Source of the DNA: Halopseudomonas bauzanensis
GTDB lineage: Bacteria; Pseudomonadota; Gammaproteobacteria; Pseudomonadales; Pseudomonadaceae
Direction of reading: 5' to 3'
Assembly: GCF_900114735.1 (NCBI RefSeq)
Contig: NZ_FOUA01000006.1
Location: forward strand, 186,001 to 250,000
Length of the DNA: 64,000 nt
A program made the position numbers and the translations under genes. Shown here one piece after another: positions 8,980 to 20,923 of the stretch. The number at the start of each line of letters is the position of its first letter. The first letter of the stretch is position 1. The notes beneath the pieces are model-generated. The model had not been told where the DNA came from, searched no databases, and saw nothing but the letters and a program-made list of their open reading frames with translations.

Positions 8980-9876
8980 ATGGACTGGGATAATCTGCGG
9001 TTTTTCCTCGAATTAAGCAGAGCAGGGCGGCTGACCACAGCGGCGCGCCGCCTCGGTGTGGATCACACCACGGTATCCCGGCGGCTGCAGGCGCTGGAAA
9101 AAAGTCTCGGTGTGGCACTCTTCATCCGCGATACCAGCGGTTACACCCTGACCGAAGCCGGTCGCAGCCTGTTGCCGCAGGTCGAACTGATGGAAGGGGC
9201 CAGCGTGCGTATCGAGCAGGCGCTGCCCAATCCCGGTGAAACCCTGTCCGGTCAGGTGCGCATCGGTGCCACCGAGGGGTACGGCACCATGCTGGTAGCG
9301 GGCCAGTTGAGCGAGCTCAGTCACCGCCATCCGCATCTGCATCTTGACCTGCTGGCGCTGCCTCGGGCGGTGCGGCTGTCACGCCATGAAGCGGATATCG
9401 TCATCACCCTGGAGCGCCCCGAGCGCGGGCCCTTCATCATCACCAAACTCACTGACTACGTGCTGCGCCTGTATGCCGGCAAGGATTACCTGCAACAACA
9501 CGGCCCGATCACCAGCCGCAGCGATCTGGAAAAGCACCGTTTCGTCAGCTATGTGGATGATCTGGTGTTCAGCAAGGACCTGCTATTTCTTGACGAGATC
9601 GCCGGCTCCGGTGCGGTCGGGGTGCGCAGTACCAGTGTGCTGGCCCAGCAGGAAGCCATCGCCGCCGGCGCCGGGTTGGGCATCCTGCCGGCCTTTACTG
9701 CTGACCAAGATCCCCGGTTACAGCTGATCATGCCGGCGCAGATCCGCTTCATCCGTACCTTCTGGATGCTGATGCCGATCGAGCTCAAGGATATTGCACG
9801 GATGCGGGTGACCTGGGATTTTCTGAGGGAGAGGGCGGAGCAGGAGCGGGGGAGGTTGATGGGGCAGACCGTCTAG
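8980..9876 (+). CDS. LysR-family transcriptional regulator, divergent from mmsA
   Basis: A 298-residue regulator. The N-terminal winged helix-turn-helix covers about residues 1-60 ([23 protein letters not shown]), followed by the linker helix and a periplasmic-binding-like effector domain from about 88. The valine operon of Pseudomonas aeruginosa is controlled by the AraC-type MmsR; no such gene is present here, and this divergent LysR gene is the natural candidate for mmsA control. That role is inferred from orientation. The ATG at 8980 follows a GGGACTGGAT segment with a modest ribosome site. Confidence 0.93.
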   Translation: MDWDNLRFFLELSRAGRLTTAARRLGVDHTTVSRRLQALEKSLGVALFIRDTSGYTLTEAGRSLLPQVELMEGASVRIEQALPNPGETLSGQVRIGATEGYGTMLVAGQLSELSHRHPHLHLDLLALPRAVRLSRHEADIVITLERPERGPFIITKLTDYVLRLYAGKDYLQQHGPITSRSDLEKHRFVSYVDDLVFSKDLLFLDEIAGSGAVGVRSTSVLAQQEAIAAGAGLGILPAFTADQDPRLQLIMPAQIRFIRTFWMLMPIELKDIARMRVTWDFLRERAEQERGRLMGQTV

Positions 9877-10102
9877 CTCAAATCTCAGCCTGAACACTAT
9901 TGGAAAAGGTTGGCAGACATCCTTTCCATGCCTCGGATAGAAAGGCGAGACGTGGTCTGTATTCCGTTTACTCCGCAGCGAACGTCAGCGACCTGAAGAT
10001 AATGTGAAGTTAAAAACGTGGTTGGCAGGGCCCTTCGTCAAGGATGCTCTCTACGTATTCGCGAACAACATCAACGGCATTATGCTGTCCAGCGCCGAGT
10101 AG

Positions 10103-12055
<1,953 letters not shown>

Positions 12056-12067
12056 GGCCATTTCTCC

Positions 12068-12976
12068 TTATTCCTGTTCGTGGGCCAGTAGGGCACGGGC
12101 TACCTTGGAGCCGTTGGGGCGGCCTAACACATCACAAATGCGCTGGCCGGCCGCAACCAGTCGTTGCAAATCGACACCAGTGTCGATGCCCATGCCCTGC
12201 AGCATGTACAGCACATCCTCACTGGCGACATTACCGCTGGCGCCAGGGGCATAGGGGCAACCACCCAGCCCGGCGACCGAGCTGTCGAATACGCTGACGC
12301 CTTCCAGCAAGGCGGCGTAGATGTTGCTCAATGCCTGCCCGTAGGTGTCATGGAAATGCCCCGCCAGCTGCCCCGGGGGCACCTGTGCGGCGACCCGGTC
12401 GATCAGTCGGCTGGTGGCGCTGGCCACTCCCACGCCGATGGTGTCACCGAGGGATACTTCATAACAGCCCATGGCGATCAGCTCGGCGGCGATGCTGGCG
12501 ACCTGGCTCGGAGCGACGGCGCCGTCATACGGGCAACCCAGCACACAGGAAATGTAGCCGCGTACACGGATGTCCTGGCGCTCGGCTGCAGCCATGACCG
12601 GTGCGAAGCGCTGCAGGCTCTCGCTGATCGAGCAGTTGATGTTGCGTTGGGAGAAACCTTCCGAAGCGGCGGCGAATACCGCCACTTCCGTCACGCCGGC
12701 GCCGATAGCTGCCTGCAGACCCTGCAGATTGGGTACCAGCGCGGTGTAACGCACGCCAGGACTATGCATGATGCCGGCGAACACCGCTGCGGAATCAGCC
12801 ATCTGTGGCACCCACTTCGGCGAGACGAAGCTGCCGGTCTCGATATGGCTGACGCCGGCCTCCGTCAGATCGTTCACCAGCCGGACGCGATCCGTCACGC
12901 TGATCGGGTGGCGCTCATTCTGCAGTCCGTCCCGCGGGCCGACTTCAACCAGGCGTACGTGGTGGGGTAGGGGCAT
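12068..12976 (-). CDS. liuE: Hydroxymethylglutaryl-CoA lyase
   Basis: A 302-residue DRE-TIM metallolyase that splits HMG-CoA into acetyl-CoA and acetoacetate. EVGPRDGLQNE near the N-terminus carries metal and substrate ligands, FHDTYGQALSN holds metal histidines, and GLGGCPYAPGASGNV is the flexible-loop signature with the catalytic Cys. The ATG at 12976 (MPLPHHVRL) has GGAG six bases upstream; the frame is open further but without a start signal. It leads the liuE-aacS pair, separated from the liuA-D genes by the benzoate transport block. Confidence 0.96.
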   Translation of the reverse strand: MPLPHHVRLVEVGPRDGLQNERHPISVTDRVRLVNDLTEAGVSHIETGSFVSPKWVPQMADSAAVFAGIMHSPGVRYTALVPNLQGLQAAIGAGVTEVAVFAAASEGFSQRNINCSISESLQRFAPVMAAAERQDIRVRGYISCVLGCPYDGAVAPSQVASIAAELIAMGCYEVSLGDTIGVGVASATSRLIDRVAAQVPPGQLAGHFHDTYGQALSNIYAALLEGVSVFDSSVAGLGGCPYAPGASGNVASEDVLYMLQGMGIDTGVDLQRLVAAGQRICDVLGRPNGSKVARALLAHEQE

Positions 12977-13046
12977 CGTTATCTCCGGCAGCCAAGCATG
13001 TCGAAGAGTATAGCGGCGCCCGGCGGTCCGGGCGGCTATTGAAAGT

Positions 13047-13061
13047 GTGCGGTTATCGAAC
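13047..13061. promoter_or_regulatory. Candidate PcaR box upstream of benK
   Basis: GTGCGGTTATCGAAC on the plus strand is the reverse complement of GTTCGATAACCGCAC. This differs at one position from the 15-bp PcaR-binding sequence I recall from the Pseudomonas putida pca regulon (GTTCGATAATCGCAC). It lies about 117 bases before the benK-like start, in the region divergent from liuE. A second, less exact copy precedes pcaR. Confidence 0.65.
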
Positions 13062-13177
13062 ATCACATCTGTTGGTCAGCAGGTGGATCTCCTATGCTGC
13101 GCTCGTCCAGTGATGGCGGGTCTAGGCCGATACCTGGCTTGCCGACTCGCCAACAACAACAAAAGAGAACTGATGCC

Positions 13178-14518
13178 ATGCAAACAATAGATGTTCATGA
13201 GGTCATCGACGGCGCCCGCTTCAACCGCTTCCATTGGTTGATTATGGGATTGTGCGCACTGCTGCTGATCTTCGATGGTTATGACTTGTTTATCTACGGT
13301 GTGGTGTTGCCCGTGATCATGGAAGAGTGGGGCCTGACTCCGCTGCAAGCCGGCGCACTGGGTAGTTATGCCCTGTTCGGCATGATGTTCGGCGCGCTGC
13401 TGTTCGGCACCCTGGCCGATCGTATCGGCCGCAAGAAGGGCATCACCATCTGCTTTCTGCTGTTCAGTGTTGCCACGGTGCTCAACGGCTTCGCCAGTTC
13501 ACCGACCGAATTCGGTACCTACCGTTTTCTGGCTGGCCTGGGCTGCGGCGGGCTGATGCCCAACGTGGTTGCACTGATGAACGAATATGCCCCGAAGAAG
13601 CTGCGCAGCACCCTGGTGGCGCTGATGTTCAGCGGCTATTCCCTCGGCGGTATGTGCTCCGCTGGATTGGGTATTCTGATACTGCCACGCTTCGGCTGGG
13701 AGATGATGTTCTTCGCTGCGGTAGTACCGCTGCTGCTGTTGCCGCTGATTCTGCGCTACCTGCCAGAATCGGTTGGTTTTCTGGTCCGCCAGGGACGCAA
13801 CGACGAGGCCCGGGCCATGCTCAAGCGGGTGCAGCCGGAGCTGGAGTTGGCGCCGGACAGTCCGCTGGTTATGGCGGAAACCTCAGGCAAGAAAAACTCG
13901 GTGCTGGATCTCTTTCGCGATGGCCGCCTGGTGGGCACGCTGTCGATCTGGGTTGCCTTCTTCTGCTGCCTGCTGATGGTCTATGCGCTGGGTTCCTGGT
14001 TGCCGAAACTGATGGCCAATGCCGGCTACAGCCTGGGCTCCAGCCTGTCCTTCCTGCTAGCACTGAACTTCGGTGGCATGTTCGGAGCGATTCTCGGTGG
14101 TTGGCTGGGTGACCGTTTTGATCTGGGCAAGGTGGTGGTGGCGTTCTTTATCGTCGCCGTGGCCTCTATCAGCCTGCTTGGCATCAAGACGCCGATGCCC
14201 GTGCTTTACACCCTTATCACCATCGCCGGCGCCACGGTGATTGGCACCCAGATCCTGCTGTATGCCGCTGCCGCGCAATTCTATGGGCTGTCGATCCGTT
14301 CCACCGGCCTGGGCTGGGCCTCGGGTATCGGTCGTAACGGCGCCATTGTCGGCCCGCTGCTGGGCGGCGCGCTGCTGGGTATCAACTTGCCGCTGCAGCT
14401 GAACTTCATCGCCTTTGCCATCCCGGGCGTCATCGCCGTGCTGGCCATGATGCTGTTCGTGCTGGCCGGCAAACGACAGCGCCTGGCCTCTGCGTCGCTG
14501 CTGGCGGCACGGGCCTGA
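13178..14518 (+). CDS. benK: Aromatic-acid:H+ symporter, BenK-like (MFS, AAHS family)
   Basis: A 446-residue, 12-helix major facilitator protein. IFDGYDLFIYGVVLPVIMEEW in helix 1 is the AAHS signature with its membrane Asp, and LADRIGRKKG forms the conserved loop between helices 2 and 3. The N-terminal start MQTIDVHEVIDGARFNRFHW resembles BenK benzoate carriers more than PcaK. The ATG at 13178 follows AAGAGAAC. It is first in a run with benE and an OprD-type porin, so benzoate or a related aromatic acid is the expected substrate. No aromatic-degrading enzyme lies in the window. Confidence 0.88.
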   Translation: MQTIDVHEVIDGARFNRFHWLIMGLCALLLIFDGYDLFIYGVVLPVIMEEWGLTPLQAGALGSYALFGMMFGALLFGTLADRIGRKKGITICFLLFSVATVLNGFASSPTEFGTYRFLAGLGCGGLMPNVVALMNEYAPKKLRSTLVALMFSGYSLGGMCSAGLGILILPRFGWEMMFFAAVVPLLLLPLILRYLPESVGFLVRQGRNDEARAMLKRVQPELELAPDSPLVMAETSGKKNSVLDLFRDGRLVGTLSIWVAFFCCLLMVYALGSWLPKLMANAGYSLGSSLSFLLALNFGGMFGAILGGWLGDRFDLGKVVVAFFIVAVASISLLGIKTPMPVLYTLITIAGATVIGTQILLYAAAAQFYGLSIRSTGLGWASGIGRNGAIVGPLLGGALLGINLPLQLNFIAFAIPGVIAVLAMMLFVLAGKRQRLASASLLAARA

Positions 14519-14552
14519 GCAGCCCGGTGGCTGTGGACGGGGGAGGAGACTG

Positions 14553-15872
14553 ATGCAGACGCCAACGGGATTGTCCGACGACACCGCCCGGTCCGTGGAT
14601 GGTACCCTTGACCGCCCACGGCCTGCTGTCGGCCCGGATTCTGCAACGCGAGGCGATATGAAAGTATTTCTCCAGGACATTTCACTTTCCGCAGTAGTCG
14701 CTGGATTCATTGCAACGGTCATTTCCTATGCCGGGCCCCTGGTGATCATCTTCCAGGTGGCCCAGGCGGCGCAGTTGCCCCACGAGATACTGTCATCCTG
14801 GGTCTGGGCGATATCCATGGGCAGCGGCGTACTCGGTATTGTGCTCAGCCTGCGCTACAAGGTACCGATCGTCATCGCCTGGAATGCTGCCGGGTCCGCC
14901 TTGCTGATCAGTTTGCTGCCGGGCATGAGCATGGGTGAGGCGGTGGGAGCCTATCTGATCAGCAGCGCTGCCATTGTGTTGATCGGGCTTTCCGGCACCT
15001 TCGATCGCATCGTCAGCAAGTTGCCGTCGGCGATAGCCGCCGCCATGCTGGCCGGTATCCTGTTCAGCTTCGGCACCGGCCTGTTCGTCTCGCTGCAGGA
15101 TCAACCGGTGTTGGTGCTGGCCATGTTCATCACTTACCTGCTGGGCAAGCGCCTGGCGCCGCGCTATGCAGTACTGGCGGTGCTGGTGGTGGGAGTGAGT
15201 ATTGCCATGGCGCTGGGCGAACTGCAGAGCGAGGCGCTAGTGGTCGGGCTGGCCGTACCGGTCTGGATCAGCCCGGAATTCAGCTGGCAGGTGACGCTCA
15301 ACGTGGCACTGCCGCTGCTGATGCTGGCACTGACGGGGCAGTTTGTACCGGGGGTGGCAGTGCTGCGCAACGATGGCTATGACACGCCGGCCAGTCCATT
15401 GCTCAGCAGCACCGGCCTGGGTTCGTTGTTGCTGGCGCCATTCGGCAGTCACGGCCTGACGCTGGCGGCCATCACCGCCGCCATCTGCACCGGCAGGGAA
15501 GCCCATGAAGATCCGGCCAAACGCTATATCGCCGGGGTTTCAGGCGGTGTCGTCTATCTGGTCCTGGGGTTGTTTGGTGCGACGCTGGTATCGATCTTCA
15601 CGGCGTTTCCCGCCGCGCTGATTGCGGCGCTGGCCGGTTTGGCGCTATTGGCAGCGATTGCCAGCTCACTACAGGGGGCGATGGCGGTGCCGCAGGATCG
15701 GGAAGCGGCGCTGATCACCTTTCTGGTAACGGCGTCGGGCATGTCCTTTCTTGGCCTGTCCGCTGCTTTCTGGGGGCTGATCTTCGGTGTCGCTGCGCAC
15801 TTGTTGCTAGGTTTGCGCAAACCTGCCGCATCACCGCAGCCTCAACCATCGACTCTGGAGTCCGGGCAGTAA
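14553..15872 (+). CDS. benE: Benzoate/H+ symporter BenE family protein
   Basis: A 439-residue inner-membrane protein with roughly 11-12 hydrophobic helices and the BenE family pattern (LQDISLSAVVAGFIATVISYAG after the N-terminal tail; LIAPFGSHGLTLAAITAAIC-like segment near residue 290-310, here LLAPFGSHGLTLAAIT). The ATG at 14553 has a strong GGAGGA site and gives a 35-residue hydrophilic N-terminal extension; an in-frame ATG at 14658 would give the conventional family start with a weaker site. It lies 34 bases after the benK-like gene. Two inner-membrane benzoate carriers plus a porin in one block is a known Pseudomonas arrangement. Confidence 0.88.
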   Translation: MQTPTGLSDDTARSVDGTLDRPRPAVGPDSATRGDMKVFLQDISLSAVVAGFIATVISYAGPLVIIFQVAQAAQLPHEILSSWVWAISMGSGVLGIVLSLRYKVPIVIAWNAAGSALLISLLPGMSMGEAVGAYLISSAAIVLIGLSGTFDRIVSKLPSAIAAAMLAGILFSFGTGLFVSLQDQPVLVLAMFITYLLGKRLAPRYAVLAVLVVGVSIAMALGELQSEALVVGLAVPVWISPEFSWQVTLNVALPLLMLALTGQFVPGVAVLRNDGYDTPASPLLSSTGLGSLLLAPFGSHGLTLAAITAAICTGREAHEDPAKRYIAGVSGGVVYLVLGLFGATLVSIFTAFPAALIAALAGLALLAAIASSLQGAMAVPQDREAALITFLVTASGMSFLGLSAAFWGLIFGVAAHLLLGLRKPAASPQPQPSTLESGQ

Positions 15873-15974
15873 ACCAGCCGCTAAATATCTGAATCTGACA
15901 CTGCACTCCGGGAGGCAATGCGCCCCCGGATGGGCAACCTGTACCTGAAAAACAACAAAAACGAGTGAGATAGC

Positions 15975-17243
15975 ATGCAAAACAAATCATATTTTTCGTA
16001 CCTGCTCATCGCTGCCGGCCTGGTTATACCGGCGACCAGCACTGCTGAAACGAAGGGTTTCGTTGAGGGCGCCTCTGCGACGCTGCAGGCGCGCAACTAC
16101 TATTTCAGTCGGAATTTCTCCGATATCGTCGGCCCCAATCAGCAATCGAAGGCCGAAGAATGGGCGCAGGGTTTTATCCTGAGAATCAATTCCGGTTACA
16201 CCCAGGGGGCGATCGGCTTCGGCGTTGATGCCATTGGCATGCTCGGCATCAAGCTCGACAGTGGCGGCGGTCGGGTCAACACCGGCTTGCTGCCGACTGG
16301 CAGCGATGGCAAGGCGCAGGATGAATACAGTCGCCTGGGAGCCGCCCTCAAGGTGCGCTGGTCGCAAACCGAGTTCAGATTGGGAGAGCTGACCCCGGAC
16401 CTGCCGGTGCTCACCTTCAGCGATATCCGCCTGTTGCCGCCAACCTACCAGGGCGCCAGTATCGTCTCCCGCGAGCTTGCCGGGCTGACACTGCAGGGTG
16501 GCCAGTTCCGCTCCGGCAGCCTGCTCAACGAGGCGGGCGATGGCAAGATGTACGCCAAGCTTGGGCATGCACCGCAACTGCTGGAAGGCGCGGCGAGCGA
16601 CCGCTTCAACTACGCCGGTGCCGACTATGCGTTCAACGGGCAGCGCACGTCTGTCGGCGCCTGGTACGCCCAGCTGGCGGATATCTACCAGCAGCGCGTC
16701 TACCGCCTCAGTCACAGCGAGCCGGTGGGCGACTGGGTATTGGGCGCGAAGCTGGCATTCTACGATTCGAAGGAAGACGGTGACCGGTTGCTCGGGCGTA
16801 TTGATAACCGGGCCGCTGTTTCGCAGCTGTCGGCCAGCCATGGAGGCCACACGTTCCTGCTCGGATATCAGGCCATGTTCGGTGATGATGCCTTTCCGCG
16901 GGTGTTCAATAACATCACGCCACTGGGTAACGAGGTGCCCACCTACGAGTTCGCCGGAGCCGATGAGCGTTCCTGGCAGCTGCGACACGATTACAATTTT
17001 GCCGCCCTGGGGCTGCCCGGTCTGGTGACAACGGTGCGCTATATTCGCGGCGATAATGTGGACACCGGGCTGGGCTATGAGGGCCGAGAGTGGGAGCGTG
17101 ATCTGGATATCGGCTATACCGTGCAAAGCGGGGTGTTGAAGAATCTCGGCATTCGGGTGCGTAACGTCACGGCACGCTCCAACTACCGCACCGATATCGA
17201 CGAGAACCGGCTGATCTTCAATTACACCTGGAGGCTGTTGTAG
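15975..17243 (+). CDS. OprD-family outer-membrane porin, BenF-like
   Basis: A 422-residue beta-barrel porin with a signal peptide (hydrophobic [12 protein letters not shown], predicted cut after STA near residue 24). [20 protein letters not shown] is the OprD-family N-terminal signature, and the protein ends in an aromatic-rich final strand (FNYTWRLL). Such porins pass small acidic or aromatic compounds across the outer membrane. Its position after benK and benE points to benzoate or a similar acid, as for BenF. The family is large, so substrate is inferred from context. Confidence 0.92.
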   Translation: MQNKSYFSYLLIAAGLVIPATSTAETKGFVEGASATLQARNYYFSRNFSDIVGPNQQSKAEEWAQGFILRINSGYTQGAIGFGVDAIGMLGIKLDSGGGRVNTGLLPTGSDGKAQDEYSRLGAALKVRWSQTEFRLGELTPDLPVLTFSDIRLLPPTYQGASIVSRELAGLTLQGGQFRSGSLLNEAGDGKMYAKLGHAPQLLEGAASDRFNYAGADYAFNGQRTSVGAWYAQLADIYQQRVYRLSHSEPVGDWVLGAKLAFYDSKEDGDRLLGRIDNRAAVSQLSASHGGHTFLLGYQAMFGDDAFPRVFNNITPLGNEVPTYEFAGADERSWQLRHDYNFAALGLPGLVTTVRYIRGDNVDTGLGYEGREWERDLDIGYTVQSGVLKNLGIRVRNVTARSNYRTDIDENRLIFNYTWRLL

Positions 17244-17293
17244 GTCAGCCTGCATCGGCGCGCTGCGCGCGCCTTTGCGCCCGGCGCGTCAAT

Positions 17294-17308
17294 GGGCGAT
17301 GATCGAAC
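17294..17308. promoter_or_regulatory. Candidate PcaR box upstream of pcaR
   Basis: GGGCGATGATCGAAC is the reverse complement of GTTCGATCATCGCCC, two mismatches from the recalled PcaR box GTTCGATAATCGCAC. It sits 28 bases before the pcaR start, where the promoter should be, and suggests autoregulation. The orientation matches the copy upstream of benK. Confidence 0.6.
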
Positions 17309-17335
17309 GCCGCGTATGCAATAAGGTTGCTTGCC

Positions 17336-18178
17336 ATGTCTGACGAATCCCGCCCCGGCGGCGTGCCGGTGGCCCCGGCCATCATCGCCTCACCGGCCAA
17401 GCGCATCGAGGCCTTCACCGGGCATCCCGACTTCATGACCTCGCTGGCGCGCGGTTTGGCAGTGATTCATGCTTTCCAGGAGCGCACGCGCCATCTGACC
17501 ATTGCCCAGATAGCTCACCGTACCGGCATTCCGCGGGCCTCGGTGCGCCGCTGCCTGCACACCCTGATCAAGCTCGGCTATGCCACCACCGACGGGCGTA
17601 CTTTTTCCTTGCTGCCCAAGGTACTGACGCTCGGGCATGCCTACCTGTCCTCGACGCCGATGGCGGTGGCCGCCCAGCCGATCCTCGACCGTCTCAGCGA
17701 TCAGATGAGCGAAGCCTTTTCCATGGCCACGCTGGAGGGTGACGAGATTCTCTATGTGGCGCGCTCTTCGATACCGCTGCGGCTGATATCCATCAACCTC
17801 AGTGTTGGCAGCCGCCTGCCGGCCTACTGCACTTCCATGGGGCAGATTCTGCTCGCCGCACTGGATGATGCGGCGCTGGAGGAGTACCTGGCGCGGGTCA
17901 ATTTGCAGGTCAGGACCAGCCGAACGCTGCGCACACCCGAAACGCTGCGTGAAGCACTGCTGGAAACTCGCCAGCGCGGCTGGGTGGTCAGCGATCAGGA
18001 GCTGGAACTTGGCCTGCGCTCACTGGCAGTGCCGCTGCGTGACCCCGCCGGCCAGGTGCTCGCCGCACTCAATGTCGGCACCTCCGTCAGCCGGATAACG
18101 CGGGGAGAACTGGAAACCCGTTTTCTGCCGGTGCTGCTGGAAGCGAGCAAGGAACTGAGCACCCGCTTGTTTCATTGA
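17336..18178 (+). CDS. pcaR: IclR-family regulator of the pca regulon
   Basis: A 280-residue IclR-type activator. The winged helix-turn-helix covers about residues 30-90 (SLARGLAVIHAFQERTRHLTIAQIA... RASVRRCLHTLIKLGYATTDGR, shown in pieces), followed by the effector domain. The region from SPAKRIEAFTG through LLPKVLTLGHAYLSSTP is very close to Pseudomonas PcaR as I know it. PcaR responds to beta-ketoadipate and activates pca genes. The ATG at 17336 has AAGG nine bases upstream. It follows the benzoate-type transport genes and its last seven bases overlap the convergent liuD gene. Confidence 0.9.
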   Translation: MSDESRPGGVPVAPAIIASPAKRIEAFTGHPDFMTSLARGLAVIHAFQERTRHLTIAQIAHRTGIPRASVRRCLHTLIKLGYATTDGRTFSLLPKVLTLGHAYLSSTPMAVAAQPILDRLSDQMSEAFSMATLEGDEILYVARSSIPLRLISINLSVGSRLPAYCTSMGQILLAALDDAALEEYLARVNLQVRTSRTLRTPETLREALLETRQRGWVVSDQELELGLRSLAVPLRDPAGQVLAALNVGTSVSRITRGELETRFLPVLLEASKELSTRLFH

Positions 18179-20109
18179 ACTGACCCCCTCTCGGAAGCCT
18201 CACCGGCCAGAGAGCTGTGTGGCTCCATCTCCACCAGCACCGCGCCTTCGCTGACCATATCGCCTTCGCTGCAGCACAGCTGTTTGACCACTCCGGATTG
18301 TCGGGCGCGGATGCTGTGTTCCATCTTCATGGCTTCGAGCACAATGAGTGGCGTGCCGGCCGCCACTGCCTGACCGGGTTTGACCAGCACCTGCACGATA
18401 CTGCCATTCATGGGGGCGATCAGACCGCCTTCCGGCTGCGGTCGAGTATCGGCCGCGGCGATGGGGTCGAAGCGGGTTACCTCCAGCAACTCATCATCCC
18501 AGGACAGATACAGTGTGGCGCCGTTGCGGATGGCTGCTCGGTTATCCGCAACGGTCAGACCCGGATCCAGCCGCACGACACGCTGCTCACCGTTGCAGTG
18601 CAAATGCAGGCGATAGCTCGCCGGCAAGCCGAAGCGCTGGCCGCTGCGGTCAGCCCAGGGTGAATCAGGATCGTCTGCACGCCGCTCGGTCGGCTCGCCG
18701 TGCAAGAATGCTATGGCAGCCTGCTGCCAGAACGTATCGGGCAAGGGGCTGCTTGGGCGCAGTAGATGCGCGGCGTGGCGTGGAATGAAATCGGTATCCA
18801 GCTCGGCGGCGGCGAAAGCCGGATGCTCGAGTATCCGGCATAGGAAGGCGCGGTTGGTACGCACGCCGCCAACGAAAGTCTTGCGCAGCAGATCGAGCAG
18901 CCGCAGCCGGGCCTGCTCCCGATTCTCGCCCCAGGCAACCAGTTTACCCAGCATCGGATCATAGAAAGGGGAGATGAGGTCGCCCTCGTTCACGCCACTG
19001 TCGATACGTTGTCCTGCTGTCAGCGCCGGCTCGCGATAGAGTTCCAGCCGACCACTGGCGGGCAGGAAGTCCTGGTCCGGATCTTCGGCATACAACCGTA
19101 CCTCGATGGCATGACCGAGCAGTGGTACCTGTGACTGACTGATCGGCAGCGGCTCGCCACCGGCCACGCGAATCTGCCATGCCACCAGATCCAGGCCGGT
19201 GATGGCCTCGGTCACCGGGTGCTCCACCTGCAGCCGGGTATTCATCTCCATGAAGAAGAATTCGCCTCGCTCATCGAGCAGGAATTCCACGGTGCCAGCG
19301 CCGACATAGCCGATCGCCTGCGCGGCCCGTACGGCCGCCTCGCCCATGGCCCGGCGAGTCTGGTCCGTCAGTCCGGGCGCCGGTGCCTCCTCGACGACCT
19401 TCTGGTGCCGGCGCTGGATCGAGCAGTCCCGCTCATGCAGATACAGGCAGTTGCCATGCTGATCGGCGAATATCTGGATCTCCACATGGCGCGGTTTGAG
19501 CAGGTACTTTTCCAGCAGCAGCCGGTCATCACCAAAGGCTGCCTGGGCCTCGCGCCGGGCCGATAGCAGCGCGTCGGTCAGCTCTGCCTCGTGCTGCACC
19601 ACCTTCATGCCCTTGCCGCCACCGCCGGCGCTCGCCTTGAGCAGCACTGGATAACCGATGCCCTGGGCGGCAACGCGGAAACTCTCCGGGCTCTGGTCTG
19701 CGCCATGGTAACCGGGGACCAGCGGCACACCGGCCTGCTCCATCAGTGCCTTGGCAGCGGACTTGCTGCCCATCGCCTCAATGGCGGCGGCGGGTGGGCC
19801 GATGAAGATCAGTCCGGCGGCCTCGACGGCGCGGGCGAAGTCGGCATTCTCGGAAAGAAAGCCATAGCCTGGATGGACCGCCTGGGCGCCGCTGGTCAAG
19901 GCGGCGTCGATCAGCTTGTCGATCGCCAGGTAGCTGTCGGCAGGCTTGGCGCCTCCCAGGTCGACGCGCCGGTCCGCCGTGTGAACATGGCGGGCGTCGT
20001 GATCGACGGCGCTGTGTACGGCTACGGTGGTCAGGCCCATGGCCTTGGCCGTCCGTATGACTCGGCAGGCGATCTCGCCGCGGTTGGCAACCAGCAGGGA
20101 GGTGATCAT
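18172..20109 (-). CDS. liuD: Methylcrotonyl-CoA carboxylase, biotin-containing alpha subunit
   Basis: A 645-residue biotin carboxylase plus biotin carrier protein. Biotin carboxylase and ATP-grasp domains span about 1-450 (KASAGGGGKGMKVV glycine-rich loop; ERDCSIQRRHQKVVEEAPAP), and the C-terminal carrier domain has EAMKMEH with biotinyl Lys595. With LiuB it carboxylates 3-methylcrotonyl-CoA in leucine degradation. Its ATG overlaps the liuC stop by four bases. The 3' end overlaps the convergent pcaR gene by seven bases. Acetyl- or propionyl-CoA carboxylase is the alternative in isolation; the liu context settles it. Confidence 0.96.
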   Translation of the reverse strand: MITSLLVANRGEIACRVIRTAKAMGLTTVAVHSAVDHDARHVHTADRRVDLGGAKPADSYLAIDKLIDAALTSGAQAVHPGYGFLSENADFARAVEAAGLIFIGPPAAAIEAMGSKSAAKALMEQAGVPLVPGYHGADQSPESFRVAAQGIGYPVLLKASAGGGGKGMKVVQHEAELTDALLSARREAQAAFGDDRLLLEKYLLKPRHVEIQIFADQHGNCLYLHERDCSIQRRHQKVVEEAPAPGLTDQTRRAMGEAAVRAAQAIGYVGAGTVEFLLDERGEFFFMEMNTRLQVEHPVTEAITGLDLVAWQIRVAGGEPLPISQSQVPLLGHAIEVRLYAEDPDQDFLPASGRLELYREPALTAGQRIDSGVNEGDLISPFYDPMLGKLVAWGENREQARLRLLDLLRKTFVGGVRTNRAFLCRILEHPAFAAAELDTDFIPRHAAHLLRPSSPLPDTFWQQAAIAFLHGEPTERRADDPDSPWADRSGQRFGLPASYRLHLHCNGEQRVVRLDPGLTVADNRAAIRNGATLYLSWDDELLEVTRFDPIAAADTRPQPEGGLIAPMNGSIVQVLVKPGQAVAAGTPLIVLEAMKMEHSIRARQSGVVKQLCCSEGDMVSEGAVLVEMEPHSSLAGEASERGSVQ

Positions 20110-20906
20110 GATCTGGACTCCGGTAACCAGCTGGGGCGGCGTTTATCCAGAAAGGCCCGCAGTCCTTCCTGGCCTTCGGCGCTGACGCGGATCTGGGCTA
20201 TGACCTGTTCGGTATGCTGGCGCAGGGCGGGGCTCAGGGTCTGGTGAGCTGCCTCCTGTACCAATTGCTTGCTGATGCGCATGGCTCGGGGGCTGTTCAA
20301 CAGCAGGGTGTCGATCCAGCCAGCGACCCGGTCCGCCAGCGCCGCTGCTGGGCAGACCTCCGCCAGCAGCCCCAGTTCTCGAGCCTGGGTGCCGGTGAAT
20401 CGTTCGCCGCTGATGGCATAGCGGCGGGTCGCCCGTTCGCCAATGGCCTTGACCACGAACGGACTGATCACCGCTGGCACCAGGCCGATACGCACTTCGG
20501 ACAATGCCAACTGGGCGTCCTCGGTGCCGATGGCCATGTCGCAGCAGGCGATCAGCCCTATAGCACCACCAAACGCGGCGCCCTGTACCACCGCCAGGGT
20601 CGGCTGGGGCTGGGCATAGAGGCGGTACATCAGTTCCGCCAGCGCCTGGGCATCGACCAGATTGGCATCGAAGTCCAGCTTGCTCGACTCCTGCATCCAG
20701 TTGATATCAGCGCCCGCCGAAAAATGCCGCCCACGGCCGCGCAGCAGGACAAAGCGCAGGTTGGTGTCCGCCTGCAGTTGATCAAGGGCCTGCAACAATT
20801 CCTGGATCATGCCGGCATTGAAGGCATTCTTCTTATCCGGGCGGTTCAGCCAGAGAGTGGCGAAGCCCCTCGCGTCGCGCTCCAGTTCGATGGTGTTGAA
20901 ATGCAC
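20106..20906 (-). CDS. liuC: Methylglutaconyl-CoA hydratase
   Basis: A 266-residue crotonase-family protein that hydrates 3-methylglutaconyl-CoA to HMG-CoA in leucine degradation. RHFSAGADINWMQ and VRIGLVPAVISPFVV give the two active-site segments. It starts with GTG at 20906 (GTG CAT TTC); a nearby ATG is out of frame, and a GGGGGAA stretch eight bases upstream serves as ribosome site. A GC-rich REP-like hairpin lies between liuB and this start. liuD follows with a four-base overlap. Confidence 0.94.
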   Translation of the reverse strand: MHFNTIELERDARGFATLWLNRPDKKNAFNAGMIQELLQALDQLQADTNLRFVLLRGRGRHFSAGADINWMQESSKLDFDANLVDAQALAELMYRLYAQPQPTLAVVQGAAFGGAIGLIACCDMAIGTEDAQLALSEVRIGLVPAVISPFVVKAIGERATRRYAISGERFTGTQARELGLLAEVCPAAALADRVAGWIDTLLLNSPRAMRISKQLVQEAAHQTLSPALRQHTEQVIAQIRVSAEGQEGLRAFLDKRRPSWLPESRS

Positions 20907-20923
20907 TGCATGTTCCCCCTCGG

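Noticed and set aside
15987-17255. A 422-codon minus-strand frame exactly opposite the porin gene
   Set aside because: The plus strand encodes a signal peptide and an OprD-type barrel; the antisense frame is low-complexity and lacks family motifs.
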